A stretch of DNA of 64,000 nt, taken from the NCBI RefSeq assembly GCF_002234405.1, contig NZ_NMQT01000051.1, forward strand, positions 57,352 through 121,351, read 5' to 3'. Position numbers and translations under genes: made by a program. Shown piece by piece: positions 1 through 7,904 of this stretch (position 1 is its first letter; each line of letters begins with the position of its first letter). The DNA is from Amycolatopsis thailandensis. GTDB lineage: Bacteria > Actinomycetota > Actinomycetes > Mycobacteriales > Pseudonocardiaceae. Below the pieces are notes generated by a model. That model searched no databases, was not told where the DNA came from, and was given only the letters and a program-made list of their open reading frames with translations.

Positions 1-1
1 C

Positions 2-115
2 GGCGATCTGCCGGGCACTGAGACGCGGGATCTCCGGTTGGTGCCGGTAAGGCATGCCGCGGAGCGCTATTCCGTCCGGTCGGCGATGATCCGGCCGGGC
101 GTCACACCTGCCTGA
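2..115 (+). CDS. C-terminal fragment of an unidentified protein (cut by window edge)
   Basis: An open frame enters from the left edge and ends at a TGA at 113-115, giving 37 residues with arginine-rich, coding-like composition. No family is recognisable. It could be the end of a real gene or a chance open frame; the only support is the absence of stops and the plausible codon use. Confidence 0.3.
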   Translation, partial: GDLPGTETRDLRLVPVRHAAERYSVRSAMIRPGVTPA

Positions 116-306
116 CCCGGCACGGCCGGGGTTCACCAAGACTGCTTGCTTCACACTGTCTTGACGAATCTGTCAGGGTGGCATTTTGGCGCGCCACCAT
201 TATCGGCGTTCGCTCGCCTGAAATCTCTTTCATTTCACTTTCTTCTCGATCAATACCGCGGCTCGCGGTTGATCATCTCTCAACTGATTACCCAGGAGTA
301 TTTGTC

Positions 307-1197
307 ATGCAGAATTGGATGAAGTACGCGCTGCAGGCCACGCTGGTGAGTGGCGGTCTGCTGATGTTGGGCACCGGTATCGCCTCGGCGGCCGAGAACG
401 TCGATCCCGATGTGCCGGCGTCGGTGCTGGACCAGCACGTTCTCGCTCCCGCGGTGAGTGGTCTCGCCGATGCGGTGAAGCAGGCACAGCCGCTGCGGCA
501 GCTGGACACCGCTAGCCAGAACACTGTCCGGCCCATTGCGGACACCGTGGATGGAACGCCGGCGATCGTGACGCCGGTGGGGCCGGTTCACGCGGTGCCA
601 CTTGAGCTGTTCCAGGTCGCACCGCCGCAACTCGGCGATCTCGCCGACGACGTGCGCGAGCCGGACCTCAACGCGCCGCTCGGCGCAGAGCTTGGCGCCG
701 ACGAGATCCCGCTCTTGCCGGTCCTGTCGCGTGCGGAGACTGTGGGGGACGTGCTTCCGGTTACCTCCGCGCCGTCGGTTCCTTTGACCGGCACGGTCAC
801 GACCGATCCGTTTGATCCCGGGGCGGGTACCAGGGTGACCGCCCTCCACGCTGACGCGCCCGAGGTGGCGACCACCTATGATGCCCCCGTTCTCAATCCT
901 CCGGTCGTGTCGGCCGGATCGGGTACTCGGCGAGACGATGCACCCGCGTCGACACTTCCGCTTCTGGGCGGAGTACCGCTGGGTGACGGCGGTTCTCTGC
1001 TCCCGACGACGCTGCCCACAAATGGTGGCGTGCCCGTCCTCGGTGACCTCACTCACCTGATTCCGAGCCTTCCGGTGCTCGGTCGAGGCGGGATGCCCAT
1101 CGGGTCGGTGGCGCCTTCTCTGACGACGAAGGGAAGTTCGGGCGTGATGAGCACGCAGAAACTGGCCAACTCAGGTACGGCCCTGACGCGTCAGTAA
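307..1197 (+). CDS. exported low-complexity Pro/Val/Leu-rich protein
   Basis: This 296-residue protein starts at the ATG at 307, which has an AGGAG-like site a few bases upstream. The open frame extends further 5' but that part does not look coding. The N-terminus is a clear Sec signal peptide: MKY charge region, a hydrophobic stretch at about residues 7-22 and a likely cut after the ASA at about residue 25. The mature part has no cysteine and no recognised domain. It is rich in Pro, Val, Leu, Thr and Gly, with recurring PLLGG/PVLGD-like motifs, which suggests an extended cell-wall or surface protein. A strong hairpin follows, so it is probably monocistronic. The surface role is inferred from the signal peptide and the neighbouring exported proteins. 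Confidence 0.8.
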   Translation: MQNWMKYALQATLVSGGLLMLGTGIASAAENVDPDVPASVLDQHVLAPAVSGLADAVKQAQPLRQLDTASQNTVRPIADTVDGTPAIVTPVGPVHAVPLELFQVAPPQLGDLADDVREPDLNAPLGAELGADEIPLLPVLSRAETVGDVLPVTSAPSVPLTGTVTTDPFDPGAGTRVTALHADAPEVATTYDAPVLNPPVVSAGSGTRRDDAPASTLPLLGGVPLGDGGSLLPTTLPTNGGVPVLGDLTHLIPSLPVLGRGGMPIGSVAPSLTTKGSSGVMSTQKLANSGTALTRQ

Positions 1198-1218
1198 CGC
1201 GTCACTGCGGTTGAAGAA

Positions 1219-1250
1219 GGGGCCCGGACACGGATATGTGTCCGGGCCCC
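1219..1250 (+). terminator. strong hairpin after the exported protein
   Basis: A perfect 13-bp stem (1219-1231 with 1238-1250) closes a six-base loop, 22 bases after the stop codon. There is no long T-run, as is usual in high-GC actinomycetes. Confidence 0.75.
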
Positions 1251-1414
1251 TGGTGTGTCTGCGTCTCCCTGACGACCATTGTCGCTGCACCAGATGGCCT
1301 GTCGTGTTCAGCTTGCCGCGCACCCATCGATACCCGGCAGGAGCGTAGGAACGACAGATGAAACGGGAGAGCAGACGCGGGCTGGGCGGCGAAACTAAGA
1401 GCTCGGCCCGGACG

Positions 1415-2149
1415 TCACCCGCGGTGGCTTCCGGACCAACCGGTCTTGCCGGCCACGGCGCTCACGTCGTGGCTGATGGCGCCGTTCTCCCCGGCCGCCG
1501 TGTACCACTTGTGGTAAGCCGAGTACTGAGGGGCAGCGACTGCCTGCACGCCTTCGGAGACAGCACCGTCGGGACCAGCGGACAGATCGCTGGACTCGTA
1601 CGCGGCGTGGTGGTCGCTGGCATGACTCACGACATGCGAGGACGTCGCGCCGGTCATGTCCGCCGTCTTGGTTGATTCCGCGTATGCGACGTGCGAGGGA
1701 CTGGCTTCCCGCACGGGCCGCACCGGGGCGGGACGGGTCGTCTGCACAGGCTGGACCCGTGCGGGACGCCGCTTCGAGGTGTACTCGCGATCGCCGTCGG
1801 TGTGGGCTACCGGCTGCTTTCCGTGGTGGTAGGTCGGGCGGCCGGGCTTGTCTTCGACGGGCCAGCCGTGGTGCGTCCCGGACTCGACTTCCTTGGTGTG
1901 CAGGACCACGGCTCCCATCGGCCCGGCGAGTACGGCGTTCTCCTCGGCCCAGTGGTTTCCGTGGTGGTCGGTGATGGAAGCGGTGTGAATCGTCCCGGCA
2001 CCACCGATTCCGGCGAAGGTGGCGGAGGTTTCCTTGCCTGCGAACGTGCCAGGGCCATGGTCTCCACCGGCCATCGCGACACCCGCGGAAAGAAGAGAGA
2101 GAGGAACGACGGCCGCAGTCGCCAGTGCCCATCTACGCAAGCCAGTCAT
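1415..2149 (-). CDS. exported histidine- and lysine-containing hypothetical protein
   Basis: This 244-residue protein starts at the ATG at 2149, with an AAAGGA site upstream; the longer upstream reading is unlikely because the signal peptide begins here. The signal peptide (LRRWALATAAVVPLSLLS core) is probably cut after AMA at about residue 28. The mature protein has no cysteine, is rich in His, Ser, Thr and Lys, and contains a basic Arg/Pro-rich middle. No enzymatic domain is recognised. Two similar stretches around GAVxxH-KEV and GAVSEGVQAV hint at an internal repeat. It is convergent with the exported protein on its left and is probably extracytoplasmic. Confidence 0.75.
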   Translation of the reverse strand: MTGLRRWALATAAVVPLSLLSAGVAMAGGDHGPGTFAGKETSATFAGIGGAGTIHTASITDHHGNHWAEENAVLAGPMGAVVLHTKEVESGTHHGWPVEDKPGRPTYHHGKQPVAHTDGDREYTSKRRPARVQPVQTTRPAPVRPVREASPSHVAYAESTKTADMTGATSSHVVSHASDHHAAYESSDLSAGPDGAVSEGVQAVAAPQYSAYHKWYTAAGENGAISHDVSAVAGKTGWSGSHRG

Positions 2150-2935
2150 GATTGTTGTGATCCTTTCGAGCTGGGGATACCTAACACGAATCGAGTCACG
2201 AAAATCGACTCCGAGCAGAACGCCTGCCCGATCGACGACATTACCTGGATCGGTATCGAGCAAAAGATCTTCTTGGTCATCATACCCATTCGATACCGCG
2301 ATCCTCATCATTATTCAGGTCGCGACGACACCATGGCAGTACCGTTGTCCGAGGTTCGATCCGGTCCCCGCGCGACGTACGGATGGGGTCCCGGGCCAAG
2401 ACGGGAAGCGGGTGATCTGCTTATCGAGCTTCTGCGGCTGGTGACGGGGGTGAGGAGACGGAGACCGGGCCGCGTATGCGACACTGCGCGCCGAACGGAC
2501 TGGGTGTCCCGGACCGCGCTCACTTCGGGCAAAAAAGAAACGCCCCGGTGCACCTCTGACCGGGACGCTTCTCTCGCTGATGTCCTTCCGCGGGCGCTTT
2601 CGTGTCAGGCCCGGCGCTCGGAGCGCGGATTCGTCAGCGTGACCAAGGTTAGCCGCGCTATTTCCAGAGTGGAAGTGTTATCCGAGATCAGCAATCCCAA
2701 GAGTGTACTTCCTGGCTTGGGGAAAACTGGAGACGATACTCCTGTTGCGGAAACCAGGGTGCTCTCGGACAGGTGAATTCGGTCTTTCGGGGGAGCGGCC
2801 GGCGTGCGGGTCATGCCGGATGACGCGATACGTCTGGATGCGAAGCGGCGCGATCAGCCGGGCGCTGCCGAAGACCCGAGGTAGACGACCAGCTGACGAG
2901 CCGCTGCTCGCTGTGGGGCGAAGGGAGCAGAACGG
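2150..2935. other. intergenic stretch without a supported gene
   Basis: About 790 bases between two minus-strand genes. Open frames here lack RBS support and family resemblance. The proximal part should hold the promoter of the exported protein at 1415-2149. A terminator-like hairpin sits at 2541-2567. Confidence 0.5.
2541..2567 (-). terminator. hairpin with T-tract on the minus strand
   Basis: Arms 2541-2549 and 2559-2567 pair with one mismatch. The A-rich stretch at 2531-2540 becomes a T-rich tail in minus-strand RNA. It fits the end of the transcript of the LuxR-type gene at 2936-3511, although it lies about 370 bases downstream. Confidence 0.55.
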
Positions 2936-3511
2936 CTAGTCGATGAGTTTCCTTCGCATCCCTTGCACGACGGCGTGAGCGCGATCTGTGGCTGAAAGCT
3001 TTCGGAATAGTCGCTGTGCGTGCGTTTTGATGGTGTCTTCCGCCAGATCGAGGTCGCTGCCGATCTCGCCGTTGGTCTTGCCCATGCTTATCCCGCGCAG
3101 TACCTCCATCTCGCGTCTGGACAAGTCGGCACCCGTCTCGGACGTCGTGCGTGGGTGCGGCATGGCCGCGGACTCTGACGTGCGGGTGGTCGAGCTTGCT
3201 TCGCAGGCGAGGAAGCCTGCTGCTCCCTCGCCTATCGCCTTGATCGCGAGGGGGGTGAACTCGGGTGCTCCGAAGAGAATGATCCTCGTCGCAGGACGTA
3301 TCGAGGTCAGTGTCCTGATGGTGTCCGCCAGTACGTCAGGGCGTGTGCGGACGCTGAGGAGGACCATGTCGGCAGGCGAAAGGCGAAATTTGACAAGCAG
3401 TTCCGCGGCGGTGATCGCCGAATTTATTCGCTGTATCTCCGGCGCGTTGACGAGCAGACGAGCCATGCGGCCGCAGGCTTCACGTCGGCCATCCAGAACA
3501 AGAGCATCCAC
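2936..3511 (-). CDS. LuxR/NarL-type regulator with a phosphorylation-deficient receiver (paralogue 1)
   Basis: This 191-residue protein (GTG start at 3511) has response-regulator layout: a receiver-like region at about 1-105, a linker, and a LuxR helix-turn-helix at about 129-188 (LSRREMEVL, then EDTIKTHAQRLFRKL). The phosphoacceptor position in VLLSVRTRP is Ser53 instead of Asp, so classical phosphorylation is not expected. It probably works as an atypical regulator, as known for some actinomycete developmental regulators. The protein at 25570-26157 is a close paralogue with the same Asp-to-Ser change. Both lie beside chaplin-like genes at opposite ends of the exopolysaccharide locus, so they may control surface genes; that is inference. 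Confidence 0.85.
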   Translation of the reverse strand: MDALVLDGRREACGRMARLLVNAPEIQRINSAITAAELLVKFRLSPADMVLLSVRTRPDVLADTIRTLTSIRPATRIILFGAPEFTPLAIKAIGEGAAGFLACEASSTTRTSESAAMPHPRTTSETGADLSRREMEVLRGISMGKTNGEIGSDLDLAEDTIKTHAQRLFRKLSATDRAHAVVQGMRRKLID

Positions 3512-3720
3512 TGCTCCGACCTCCGATATCCAAGATGCTGGGTCGCCAAGTGGTCAACCATCGTCAGAGGCAGGGCCCGGCGTCGTGCCGCAGATTACAC
3601 ATGTGCCGATCAGGAGCTGGGCTTACACCCCCGGGTTTTCCCGGTGATAGTCCCGAAAAGCGCCTTGCGGACGCGTGCGCAGCGCTGAAACTCGGACCGG
3701 CTGAGGCCGGAAGAACAATC

Positions 3721-4038
3721 CTACCGAGTGAGCCGGGCACTGGTTCTCGTGCCGGCCATGACCTCGTTCGGTCTAATTTTTCGCCCAGTTTCAGATCCTT
3801 CGGCCTCCTGTGGCATCCGTCGGAGGGCGGCGATCCGCTCCTTCTTTCGTCGCCGGTAGGTAGCTGACTTCGCTTTCGTGCCGCAGGTTCCCATGCCGCA
3901 CCGGCGCCGTCGGCCGCCGTGGGAGAGATCGCAGAACAACCGGCTGCAGTCCGGGTGCTCGCACTCGCGGATCCGGGCCGTGCGCGGGCTGTTCAGCAGG
4001 GAGATGGCTTCGCGCGCCACGTGGAGTGTGCTTGCCAC
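3721..4038 (-). CDS. CGNR-type zinc-finger protein, C-terminal part only
   Basis: The 105-residue product (GTG at 4038) contains the zinc-binding C-terminal domain of CGNR regulators: CEHPDC, then CGMGTC followed by GTKAK, so the usual CGNR signature is altered to CGTK. Family members normally carry an N-terminal stress-response domain of about 100 residues before this finger. That part is missing, and upstream frames do not restore it convincingly. It is therefore either a short derivative or the remnant of a truncated gene. The C-terminal basic tail is intact. The predicted role is DNA binding. Confidence 0.6.
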   Translation of the reverse strand: MASTLHVAREAISLLNSPRTARIRECEHPDCSRLFCDLSHGGRRRRCGMGTCGTKAKSATYRRRKKERIAALRRMPQEAEGSETGRKIRPNEVMAGTRTSARLTR

Positions 4039-4401
4039 AGGTCGCCCAGATTCTCGATGCCGGGGTCGCGGTCAGATCGAGGCAAGGGCAGTCGCTGAAG
4101 TAGGTCGACACCAACACGACGCGATCTTGACCTGGCAGGTCTCCCTTCGCCAACCGGTCGCTTGACACGCCAATATTTGCTACACAAAAGGACGTCCGGC
4201 TCGCTCAGTCGTCGAAACTCCTGCGGCAAAAGAAACACGTAACCCGAGTGGGCTACGTGACGCGTGATCAGAGGATCGCGACCCCTACACGATGGTGGTC
4301 CGAGGTGGAAACACCCAGGTCGAATCAGTACTTTTCCCGGCACAGGTCGGAAACACCTCATTGCCGCCTGTCCGACGCATCCGTCGATTCAAGGAGCTTT
4401 C
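4039..4401. other. intergenic region upstream of chaplin-like gene 1
   Basis: About 360 bases. It may include eroded 5' sequence of the CGNR gene and should contain the promoter of the chaplin-like gene at 4402. No feature is clear enough to assign. Confidence 0.4.
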
Positions 4402-4749
4402 ATGCTGAAGAAGATCGGTTTCGTCGCGGCCGCCATGGCCGCCGGTGCCTTCATCACCGGGGGCATCGCCTCCGCCGAGACCCCCGGTGACTACGACGTC
4501 TACGACGTGCACGAGCAGGTCGGCTTGGTCAACCTGAACAACATCGACGCGCTGCACAATGTCAACGGCACATTGGGTGTGTGCGGTAACGACGTCAACG
4601 TGCTGGGTGTGCAGGTCCCGATCCGTGACTCGCTGAACGGAATCGGCGTGCCGATTCTCTCGCCGGGAGTGACCAAGGCCCAGGGCAACTCGCCGTACAA
4701 CTGCGCTTCCGGTGGCGTGATCGACGGCGGAACGTCGCAGAGCAACTAG
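4402..4749 (+). CDS. small exported chaplin-like protein (copy 1)
   Basis: The 115-residue product starts at the ATG at 4402 with a well-placed AAGGAG at 4391-4396. A signal peptide covers about residues 1-26 (MLKKIGFV, hydrophobic run, cut after ASA). The mature protein of about 90 residues is small, poor in charge and rich in Asn, Val and Gly. Its core VCGNDVNVLGVQVPI resembles the chaplin motif (VCGN-VNV-G). A second cysteine in YNCASGG probably forms a disulfide with the first. Chaplins are known to assemble into amphipathic surface fibres on aerial hyphae; the same role here is inference. Four paralogues occur in the window. Confidence 0.85.
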   Translation: MLKKIGFVAAAMAAGAFITGGIASAETPGDYDVYDVHEQVGLVNLNNIDALHNVNGTLGVCGNDVNVLGVQVPIRDSLNGIGVPILSPGVTKAQGNSPYNCASGGVIDGGTSQSN

Positions 4750-5067
4750 AGGTCCCCCTCGCCGCGGCCGCCCGCAAGGTGTCGGAAGCCGGCCGGGTCG
4801 AGGGTACCGGCGATTCGCGGCGACGTTGTGAGACGGGGCCGGGAGACGAGCAGCGTTGCGCGTTCTCGCTTCGTTTCCCGAAACCGCGGTGACCCGCGGC
4901 GACGCCGGTCCGGTGGGGCCGGTCACCACGCCCAGGGGTGGTCGGCCCCATCCGCCATCGAGAAACCCAACAGAGACAAGCCCGATACAGGCTGCCCTCG
5001 ATGCGCCTGTTCGGGTCCGTGCCCCACCGAGACCGTCGGTGAGGCTTTTCGAAGGAGTCAGGACACA
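4750..5067. other. spacer between the two left-hand chaplin-like genes
   Basis: About 320 bases, with no supported gene. It presumably contains the end of transcript 1 and the promoter of copy 2. Confidence 0.4.
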
Positions 5068-5418
5068 GTGATCAAGCAGCTCGGATTCGTCGCCACCGCT
5101 CTCGCCGCCGGAATGGCGATCGTCGGCGGATCCGCCTCGGCGCAGGGCATCACCGTCGCGGGCCACGAGGTCGACCACAACGACCAGACCGGGCTCGCCA
5201 ACGTGCAGAACCTCGACGCGGTCCACAACCTCAACCTCGTCGGCGGCGTGTGCGACAACAACGTCAACGTCCTCGGCGTCCAGGTCCCCGTCCGCGACGT
5301 CGCCGAAGGCATCGCCGTTCCCGTCCTCTCGCCGGGCCAGACCGAAGCAGAAGGTGCGACTCCGGACAACTGCGCGAGCGGCATCATCGGAGACGGCGGG
5401 ACGGTTCAGGAGAACTGA
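5068..5418 (+). CDS. small exported chaplin-like protein (copy 2, divergent)
   Basis: The 116-residue product begins at a GTG at 5068, with GAAGGAG at 5051-5057. The signal peptide (VIKQLGFV, hydrophobic run, cut after ASA) is followed by the family fold: NLDAVHNLN, VCDNNVNVLGVQVPV, and a second cysteine in DNCASG. It is the most divergent intact member: the CGN of the others is CDN here, and the segment after the core is DVAEGIAVPVL instead of DSLNGIGVPIL. It ends in the shared GDGGT-Q-N tail. Two cysteines are conserved. The surface role is inferred as for copy 1. Confidence 0.85.
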   Translation: MIKQLGFVATALAAGMAIVGGSASAQGITVAGHEVDHNDQTGLANVQNLDAVHNLNLVGGVCDNNVNVLGVQVPVRDVAEGIAVPVLSPGQTEAEGATPDNCASGIIGDGGTVQEN

Positions 5419-5429
5419 GCGACCCCGAG

Positions 5430-5470
5430 ACGAAGCCGCCGCGTGGACCTTCTCCGCGCGGCGGTTTCGT
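5430..5470 (+). terminator. hairpin after chaplin-like copy 2
   Basis: A 14-bp stem (5430-5443 with 5457-5470, one G-T pair) with a 13-base loop begins 12 bases after the stop codon. Confidence 0.75.
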
Positions 5471-5668
5471 GCGTTCTGAGCCATGATCCAGCGGGCTGTG
5501 CAGGAGAAGCCAGGCTCTCGGCACGGTCCGAGTCACCTGGCCCCGCCCTCTCGCCGCCCCGATCGGCAACTGCTTTCGATCTTGCCAGAAGCGATATCCG
5601 CCGCCACCCGAGTCATCCGATCCGGGGCAAGTATCGCCCTCAGGCTGCCGGGACCGGTGCCGAGGTGA

Positions 5669-6610
5669 TCACGGGCAGTGTGCCTGCCCCGGACAGCTGC
5701 GAAGGAATCGGACGATCGGAGCTCGCGAGAGCACGTTGTGCAGTCCGGGAGACCCGTCCGGCCACTCGATCGACAGGGCGACAGAGGAAGAATTATTGCC
5801 GTAGTCGCTCTCCGACAGTGTCCGGTCCCCGTTCACCGTGTTCACCAGGGTGTAGGTGCCCGACGGGACGTCGGTGATGTCGAGCCACTGAAAGTCGACG
5901 TCGTACTTGTAGTCATCGCCCGAGCCGACGGAGATGCCTTCGACGACGTCGAGTGCGTCCGGCTCGTGATGACGGCAATTGTTGGCGCGCAGGCGTTCGG
6001 CGAGCTTCGCGTCCGGTCCGGTCGTTCCCGGGACATGGGGAGGCTTGACCGCGTCGGCGATCGGGAAGCGATCACCGAGACAGAAACCGTTCTTGCGATC
6101 GGCGACGACGACTTCGCCCTGTTGTGAGACCAGCGTGAAGCGTTCGAAGTTCATCAGGTGCCAGTGCTGGTGTGCCATGGCCGGTTCGTAGTACGTGAAG
6201 GTGCGGGTGGGACGTTGGGCCGCGGCGTAGCTGTCCGGTATGGAGCCGTCTTTGGTGTTGCGTAAAGCCTGGCGGACGGACATGCGGTGCTGCGTCGTGT
6301 CCTGTCGCCGGCCGTAGAGCAGCAGTGGTCCATCGCCGATGTTCTCTTCGGAACTGGTGAAGCGGAGCCGTACGGCTTTCGCCGCCGTGGGGAGGACACA
6401 ACGGCCGTTCGGCGCGGCCGGATCGATGACCATGCAGACATCCCAGTCGACGCAGCGCACAGGATCACCGGTTTGGCCGCCGGCGCAACCCGGAGGTGCT
6501 TGCCTGAGATCGGGAAGCAGGAGACTCGAAGACGCGTCGGAGCGGGGGACGGATGTCGTGGTGGCGGCCACGACGAGCACGGCCGCCAGCGTCAGGTACT
6601 TCTTGAACAA
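5669..6610 (-). CDS. secreted lysyl-oxidase-like copper enzyme
   Basis: This 313-residue protein reads from a TTG at 6610; no better start is available before the signal peptide (hydrophobic residues about 5-18). It resembles the lysyl oxidase family: a copper-site motif HQHWH at 147-151, FCLGD at 176-180, cysteines spaced for disulfides, and near the C-terminus a WLDITDVPSG-TY segment with SDYGNNSS, like the family's ESD-NN end. Lysyl oxidases oxidise lysine side chains to aldehydes that cross-link extracellular proteins. Being exported beside exported surface proteins, it may act on the cell wall or on a protein coat; the substrate is unknown. Confidence 0.85.
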   Translation of the reverse strand: MFKKYLTLAAVLVVAATTTSVPRSDASSSLLLPDLRQAPPGCAGGQTGDPVRCVDWDVCMVIDPAAPNGRCVLPTAAKAVRLRFTSSEENIGDGPLLLYGRRQDTTQHRMSVRQALRNTKDGSIPDSYAAAQRPTRTFTYYEPAMAHQHWHLMNFERFTLVSQQGEVVVADRKNGFCLGDRFPIADAVKPPHVPGTTGPDAKLAERLRANNCRHHEPDALDVVEGISVGSGDDYKYDVDFQWLDITDVPSGTYTLVNTVNGDRTLSESDYGNNSSSVALSIEWPDGSPGLHNVLSRAPIVRFLRSCPGQAHCP

Positions 6611-6773
6611 GTGAGAGGCCCGTTCTGTGCGCGGCCTGTCGGCCGCCCTGTTCGAGTGTGACTCTGTCTGGTCGACGCCGACGAGGGATCACACCATGGA
6701 TTGACTGATTCCCTTTTCCGAAGGCTTCACCGAGTAGCGTTGCGGGTGCGAGCAACTGTCGAAAGGACATCGT

Positions 6774-7904
6774 ATGTCTTCCCCCGTCGTGATGGTATGC
6801 GGTACTCGCCCGGAACTCATCAAGCTCTCGCCGTTGATGCGGTATTTCGGAGACGATTGCGCCATCGTCTACACCGGACAACACTACGACGATTCGCTGT
6901 ACTCCCGGATCCGCTCGACTCTCGTGCCCTCGCGGCGTTTTCAGGAGCTGGGGATCGACAGCGTCAGCCGGGGCGGGCAATTGGGGCAAGCGGTGAGCGC
7001 GGTGGACGAAGCTTTGTCCGGCAACTCGCGACCCGTGGTGCTGGTCCAGGGTGATACCACTTCGGCGCTCGCCGGCGCGCTGGCCGCAAATGCCCGCGAG
7101 CTTCCCCTGGTCCATGTCGAGGCCGGACTGCGGAGCCACGATCGTGCGATGCCCGAGGAACACAATCGCGTGCTGATCGATCATCTCGCCGACCTCTGCT
7201 GCGCGCCGACGGAGCTCAATCTCAAGAACCTGTTGGCCGAGAATATTCCTCACGAGCGGATCGCGGTCACGGGCAACACCATTGTCGAAGCGCTGCAGAC
7301 AACGCTCCCGAGCACACCGGAGCGACGCGCTCAGTTGTCCGTTCGAGGACTTCGCGGTGACGGCTATGTCCTCGCGACCTTGCATCGGCCGGAGAATGTC
7401 GACGACCCCGATCAGCTGGCACGGATCCTGCGTGAACTCGGCAGGTTGCCTTTGCCGGTCGTACTTCCTTTGCATCCCCGGACGAGCAAGAATGTGCGGG
7501 ATTTCGGCTTGACCCGGCTCCTGGTCCCGCTGCTGGTAGTCGAACCCCAGTCCTACCCGGACTTTCTCTCGCTCGCCTCCGAGTCGGCGCTCATCGTGTC
7601 GGACTCCGGGGGTATCCAAGAGGAGGCCAGTGTGCTCAAACGTCCGGTGATCGTAGTGCGCCGGAGCACTGAGCGGCCCGAGATCAACGGTGCCTTCGGG
7701 GTCCTCGTGCCACCCGGTCCGAGGATCGGCGCGGAAGCCGCGATGTGGCTGAACGACGTGAAAGGGCATCGTGAGCGTCTTCGTCTCATACCTTCGCCGT
7801 ATGGGGACGGAACGGCCTGCCGCCGGATCGCGGACGCGATCGAGACGATGCTCCCGCGGGAGAATGCGCTCACTGCGCCGGCTCACCGGCTTCTCGCCGA
7901 CTGA
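6774..7904 (+). CDS. wecB: UDP-N-acetylglucosamine 2-epimerase (non-hydrolysing type)
   Basis: This 376-residue protein is full length for the WecB family, with GTRPE at 10-14, HVEAGLRSHD at 114-123, EEHNR at 128-132, HRPENVDD at 204-211 and SDSGGIQEE at 276-284. The reaction interconverts UDP-GlcNAc and UDP-ManNAc, supplying an amino-sugar donor for the exopolysaccharide. The start at 6774 follows a GAAAGGA site. It is the first gene of the glycan locus and stands alone on the plus strand. Its 3' end overlaps the convergent oxidoreductase gene by 35 bases. Confidence 0.92.
   Translation: MSSPVVMVCGTRPELIKLSPLMRYFGDDCAIVYTGQHYDDSLYSRIRSTLVPSRRFQELGIDSVSRGGQLGQAVSAVDEALSGNSRPVVLVQGDTTSALAGALAANARELPLVHVEAGLRSHDRAMPEEHNRVLIDHLADLCCAPTELNLKNLLAENIPHERIAVTGNTIVEALQTTLPSTPERRAQLSVRGLRGDGYVLATLHRPENVDDPDQLARILRELGRLPLPVVLPLHPRTSKNVRDFGLTRLLVPLLVVEPQSYPDFLSLASESALIVSDSGGIQEEASVLKRPVIVVRRSTERPEINGAFGVLVPPGPRIGAEAAMWLNDVKGHRERLRLIPSPYGDGTACRRIADAIETMLPRENALTAPAHRLLAD

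Noticed and set aside
178..306. Upstream extension of the first exported protein
   Set aside because: It places a long non-coding-like segment before a normal signal peptide. The ATG at 307 has the better RBS and a typical signal-peptide N-terminus.
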